Below, one piece after another: positions 60,719 through 64,000 of a stretch of 64,000 nucleotides of DNA. This DNA comes from SSF53 sp036170535 (GTDB lineage Bacteria > Spirochaetota > Leptospiria > Leptospirales > Leptonemataceae). The translations under genes were made by a program, and so were the position numbers. The stretch spans positions 1 to 64,000 of the forward strand of contig JAVHPJ010000044.1 in assembly GCA_036170535.1 (NCBI GenBank). The letters run 5' to 3'. Position 1 is the stretch's first letter, and every line of letters starts with the position of its first letter. The notes beneath the pieces were generated by a model that saw only the letters and a list, made by a program, of their open reading frames with translations, searched no databases and was not told the origin of the DNA.

Positions 60719-62707
60719 ATGCACATCGAAAAAATGATAGTCAACAACTTCCGTTGTTTTGGCCCAAAGGGCGCTACAATTGAGTTTGAGCAGGGGTTGA
60801 CTGCATTCATAGGCGCGAATGGCAGCGGAAAAACGGCGGCGATACAAGCGCTGGGCCGCATGTTTGGAACGAGCCGCGTGCAGCGGGATGTAACCCGTCA
60901 GGACTTCCACCTGACGCCTGAACGCCCTAAACGCCCTAAACGCCCTGAAAGCCAGTCTGACGCGAAGCTGTGGATTGAAGTATATTTTCGTTTCCCCGAA
61001 CTTGAAAACGATTCTCAGGAAGCCAAAAACGTTCCTCAATTTTTCAATCATTACTCGGTTGAGGAGCCAGGTGCGCCGCCCTTTGCGCGGCTGCGCCTCG
61101 AGGCTACCTGGACCGACGATGGTACTCCGGAGGGCGCTATTGATCAGGATCTGCGTTGGATCAGGAGCGCCGATCATTTCGTTTGGGAGGATTGCCCGCG
61201 TGTTAATGCCGCCGAGCGCAGTTTTTTTCAATTTGTGTATGTCTCGGCCGGCCGGGACGCGGCGGCCCAGGTAAGCGCGCTGCTCCGGGGCCGCCTATGG
61301 AAGGCGGCGCAATGGTCCCCAAAATTTCGTGAGCAGACAACTGAATTCGCGGAAAAGATCCAGAGCCACTTTATAAAGGAGGGGGTTACAAGTTTTATCA
61401 ACACCCGGATTTCAAAGCGCTGGCAGGAATTAAATGCTGCCGACACGGATACAAATCCCAAGTTGCGCCTGGTTGAGGGCCAATTTGAGCAGCTCATCCG
61501 TAAGGTTGAATTCGCCTTTGAACCCGACGAGGCGGGGCGGGAACGGCCGCTTGCGGAACTCAGCGACGGTCAACGGGCGCTATTTTGTATCGCGCTGACG
61601 GCGGCGACGCTGGAAATCGAAAACGAAGTATTCTTAATGCCCGATGCCGGGGCGTCCTTCCGACAAGAAAAACTGAAGCGCAGTTACCTGACAATTCTGG
61701 CTATTGAAGAACCAGAAAACAATCTGGCGCCGTTTTTACTTTCCCGGATTGTAAACCAGGCGTTGGAGATCGCAAAGCTGTCCCATGCGCAGGTAATGCT
61801 TTCCAGTCACTCGCCAGCGATTATGAGTCGGATTGAACCTGGCCAGGTTCGATATTTCCGACAACATTCCACGCAGCGCAACTCTGTGGTGCGTCGGATA
61901 AATCTGCCGGCTGAACCAGCTGAAGCGAATCGCTATGTTCGACTGGCCATCCGTGCGCATCCGGAATTGTATTTTGCACGGATTGTGGTTCTCTGCGAAG
62001 GCGACTCTGAGCGAGTGATTCTGCCCAGGTTGGCCGCGGCGATGGGCTACGACCTTGATCCTTCGTTTGTTTCAATTGTGCCACTCGGCGGTCGCTTCCC
62101 TCAGCATATCTGGCGATTGTTAGATGATCTCGAAATTCCATACGTCACGTTGCTCGATCTGGACCTTGGCAGAAAACACGGCGGCGCTGCTGTGATTCGT
62201 AACCAACTGAAGATCCTGAAAAGTCTCGCAAAACCAAGTCCACGCCGTAAGCGCGTTGTTGCTAGCGCCTGTGATGCGAAGGTATTGACGAATCAGGACC
62301 TGATGAAAAAGGGACACGAACATCCGTGTATTCGTCTCACGACAAACAATCGGATCTACTTTTCGTTTCCGCTCGATATCGATTTCTCCATGTTCCGCGC
62401 TTTTCCTGCGGTATACAAGAAGACCTCCGCAGCATCGCGCAAGCCTGCCACAGATGCAGCGAACATCAAGCGAGTGAAAAGAAACACACTCAAAACGAAA
62501 GCCGCCCCGGAACTATATGAGCAGAAGTTCGATGAGGCATTTCTGTGGTATTCCCGGCTTTTCCTGAACAAGAGCAAGCCGGCGACGCACCTGAACGCCC
62601 TTGCGCAACTATCCGACGAAGATCTCAAAAAACATGCCCCACCCGTATTGAAGGATCTGATCGAGTTTGCCGCATCGAAGGTCAACGCATCAAAGAGAGG
62701 TCAATAA
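60719..62707 (+). CDS. OLD-family ATPase with TOPRIM nuclease domain (GajA-like)
   Basis: About 662 residues from ATG 60719; a GTG at 60692 is possible. The ABC/SMC-type ATPase has Walker A GANGSGKT (residues 32-39), the signature-like LAELSDGQRALF and Walker B LAIEEPENNL (E330, E331). The C-terminal TOPRIM domain has VVLCEGDSE (E427) and TLLDLDLG (D480, D482), so the metal-dependent nuclease site is intact. OLD proteins encoded next to a UvrD-like helicase are class 2 OLD, the GajA component of Gabija antiphage defence. The stop overlaps the helicase start (TAATG). At 662 residues it is somewhat longer than the commonly cited GajA. Confidence 0.9.
   Translation: MHIEKMIVNNFRCFGPKGATIEFEQGLTAFIGANGSGKTAAIQALGRMFGTSRVQRDVTRQDFHLTPERPKRPKRPESQSDAKLWIEVYFRFPELENDSQEAKNVPQFFNHYSVEEPGAPPFARLRLEATWTDDGTPEGAIDQDLRWIRSADHFVWEDCPRVNAAERSFFQFVYVSAGRDAAAQVSALLRGRLWKAAQWSPKFREQTTEFAEKIQSHFIKEGVTSFINTRISKRWQELNAADTDTNPKLRLVEGQFEQLIRKVEFAFEPDEAGRERPLAELSDGQRALFCIALTAATLEIENEVFLMPDAGASFRQEKLKRSYLTILAIEEPENNLAPFLLSRIVNQALEIAKLSHAQVMLSSHSPAIMSRIEPGQVRYFRQHSTQRNSVVRRINLPAEPAEANRYVRLAIRAHPELYFARIVVLCEGDSERVILPRLAAAMGYDLDPSFVSIVPLGGRFPQHIWRLLDDLEIPYVTLLDLDLGRKHGGAAVIRNQLKILKSLAKPSPRRKRVVASACDAKVLTNQDLMKKGHEHPCIRLTTNNRIYFSFPLDIDFSMFRAFPAVYKKTSAASRKPATDAANIKRVKRNTLKTKAAPELYEQKFDEAFLWYSRLFLNKSKPATHLNALAQLSDEDLKKHAPPVLKDLIEFAASKVNASKRGQ
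60919..60945 (+). repeat. In-frame 9-base codon repeat in the OLD gene
   Basis: Three near-copies of CGCCCTAAA encode a short Arg-Pro-Lys repeat (PERPKRPKRPES) at about residues 67-78 of the OLD protein, between ATPase strands. Length can change without breaking the frame. Confidence 0.7.
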
Positions 62708-64000
62708 TGCGCGCGCCTCCGGACGATTGGCAACTACAGGGCGTAAGCGAGTTCGAACCGGCAGCCTGGCGCGCGCTGCGCCAAACAGATCGCAGCCTGT
62801 TGGTCACAGCCGGAGCCGGCGCAGGTAAGACGGAGTTCCTGGCGCAAAAGGCCGCTTACCTGTTGCAAACGGGACTCTGTCCTGCGCCGCAGAGAATTCT
62901 TGCAATCAGTTTCAAGCGCGATGCGGCCAGGAACCTGCGCGAACGGGTCGCCCGTCGCTGCGATACCGGAGACGCGTCCAGATTTGATTCCTTTACGTTT
63001 GATGGGTTTACAAAGTCGCTGTTAGATCGTTTTCGTTCTGGCATTCCCGCGGCGTATCGGCCGGAGTATGATTATGAGATCTACTACATTAATGAGCGAG
63101 AAATCGACAGATTTTTGAAGTCGAATCGATTCGATGATGTCGCCCCGAGGCCGTTTCTCGCGAAGTTAGCCGTAACAAAAATCGGAAAATTCAATAGAAC
63201 CTCCGCAACGGCCAAAGCGGTGGCCACATACTGGGAAGCCTACACGCAGCTATCAAAGCGAAACCGGATTTCGTTTCCCGAGATCAACCGCCTGGTTGAG
63301 TTTTTGCTGCGCGAGAATCCCCTGCTCATGAAGGCTTTGCGGCTAACGTATCCGGTTGTTTTTCTGGATGAGTTCCAGGACACTACCTCCGCCCAGTACG
63401 ACCTACTGGATACGGCCTTTGATGGTTCCAGATCGGTATTTACCGCTGTAGGCGACGACAAGCAGAAAATCATGGGCTGGGCCGGCGCGTTGGACGGGGC
63501 TTTCGACCAATTTGCCGAGGACTATGGCGCCAATCGTATCACACTCCGTTCCAACTGGCGTTCCCATGCAGACCTGGTACGAATGCAGCACGCACTCGTT
63601 CAAATAATCGATGGAAACGCTCCGCCCACAGAGCCCCGCGGAGAACGGACGGTAGATGGGGATGTCGCTGCGATTTGGATCGCCTCAACCGAAAAGGAAG
63701 AGAGCGACGGCGTCGCGCACTGGATTCAGAAGGAGATTTCGCAACGACGGATCCCGGCCCATGAATTCGCCGTGCTCGTTCGAATGCGCGCTGACCAGGC
63801 GATGGAAGAACTCGAAGCCGCGTTTCGTTCCAGCGGCATCCGGTTACGGAACACTGCCGCAACTGTAGGTGCATTCGCGATTCAAGACTTACTCGCGGAC
63901 GATCTCGCGCTGATGGTATTGCGGCTGTTGCGACTCAGCGTTATGCAAAGAAGCCCCCAGGTCTGGTCGCAGGCCTTGGAGGATCAGTTTGTCCTGAACC
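62707..64000 (+). CDS. UvrD/PcrA-like helicase (GajB-like), truncated by the window edge
   Basis: The first 431 residues are present, open to the end of the window. Superfamily 1 helicase: VTAGAGAGKTEF (Walker A, residues 35-42), ILAISFKRDAARNLRERV (motif Ia), FLDEFQDTT (D221, E222; motif II), AVGDDKQKIMGWAGA (motif III) and LRSNWRSH (motif IV). Coupled to the OLD-family gene by a TAATG overlap. In Gabija, GajB is a UvrD-like protein working with GajA; this pair fits that scheme. The rest of the gene and anything beyond cannot be seen. Confidence 0.9.
   Translation, partial: MRAPPDDWQLQGVSEFEPAAWRALRQTDRSLLVTAGAGAGKTEFLAQKAAYLLQTGLCPAPQRILAISFKRDAARNLRERVARRCDTGDASRFDSFTFDGFTKSLLDRFRSGIPAAYRPEYDYEIYYINEREIDRFLKSNRFDDVAPRPFLAKLAVTKIGKFNRTSATAKAVATYWEAYTQLSKRNRISFPEINRLVEFLLRENPLLMKALRLTYPVVFLDEFQDTTSAQYDLLDTAFDGSRSVFTAVGDDKQKIMGWAGALDGAFDQFAEDYGANRITLRSNWRSHADLVRMQHALVQIIDGNAPPTEPRGERTVDGDVAAIWIASTEKEESDGVAHWIQKEISQRRIPAHEFAVLVRMRADQAMEELEAAFRSSGIRLRNTAATVGAFAIQDLLADDLALMVLRLLRLSVMQRSPQVWSQALEDQFVLN

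Overview
This window looks like chromosome from a high-GC spirochaete, most likely in or near the order Leptospirales (inference). The pointers are: a PerR-type Fur regulator with no cysteine at all (the zinc-site-less form I recall for Leptospira interrogans PerR), a bacterial XPB helicase, a PC4-like ssDNA-binding protein, several lipoproteins with loose spirochaete-style lipoboxes including a DUF1566 protein, two STAS-domain proteins and many small exported proteins of no recognisable family. No single gene proves the taxonomy. Known Leptospira genomes are clearly less GC-rich than this, so a divergent or uncultured relative is likely.

Layout. 25-14737: housekeeping and envelope genes (180-kDa-class NAD-glutamate dehydrogenase, TraB/GumN protein, UMF1-type MFS transporter, PrmC, fructosamine-kinase-like protein, peptide deformylase) mixed with small exported proteins and lipoproteins, a DnaQ-like exonuclease and a VOC protein. 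14805-18736: a visibly A/T-richer insert with a DEDDh 3'-5' exonuclease divergent from a large reverse transcriptase-nitrilase fusion of the DRT1 (UG1) antiphage class, closed by a strong intrinsic terminator. 18793-48611: ordinary genes (XPB, RppH-like Nudix, DEAD-box RNA helicase with a poly-Gly tail, zinc-ribbon class A PBP, PC4, L28, endonuclease III, TetR, inositol monophosphatase, histidine phosphatase, DHPS, RibF, J-domain protein, GH3/NagZ-like enzyme, HemW, MBOAT, PerR, DJ-1, Asd, CPBP protease, crotonase). 48676-48871: tRNA-Thr and tRNA-Tyr, then a 9-bp tandem repeat. 49036-51686: a thioredoxin-reductase-like flavoprotein, an ArsR/SRPBCC pair and an NAD(P)-binding protein.

51666-64000 is a defence island. 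A four-gene minus-strand operon (SNF2 helicase, DUF4391 protein, type III Mod methyltransferase, type III Res endonuclease) stands back to back with a plus-strand pair (OLD-family ATPase-TOPRIM nuclease and UvrD-like helicase) of the Gabija/class 2 OLD type. The helicase runs off the right edge. With the DRT1 locus, the window carries three distinct candidate antiviral systems.

Regulatory signals worth noting are a 16-bp palindrome (TGT[A/C]GGAGTTCCTACA) present twice between genes, a perfect 14-bp palindrome before the flavoprotein gene, a near-palindrome before arsR, and two mutually exclusive hairpins in the leader of the RT gene. After start correction no stretch over 300 bases lacks a gene. 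I saw no CRISPR array, insertion sequence, rRNA or prophage structural gene.
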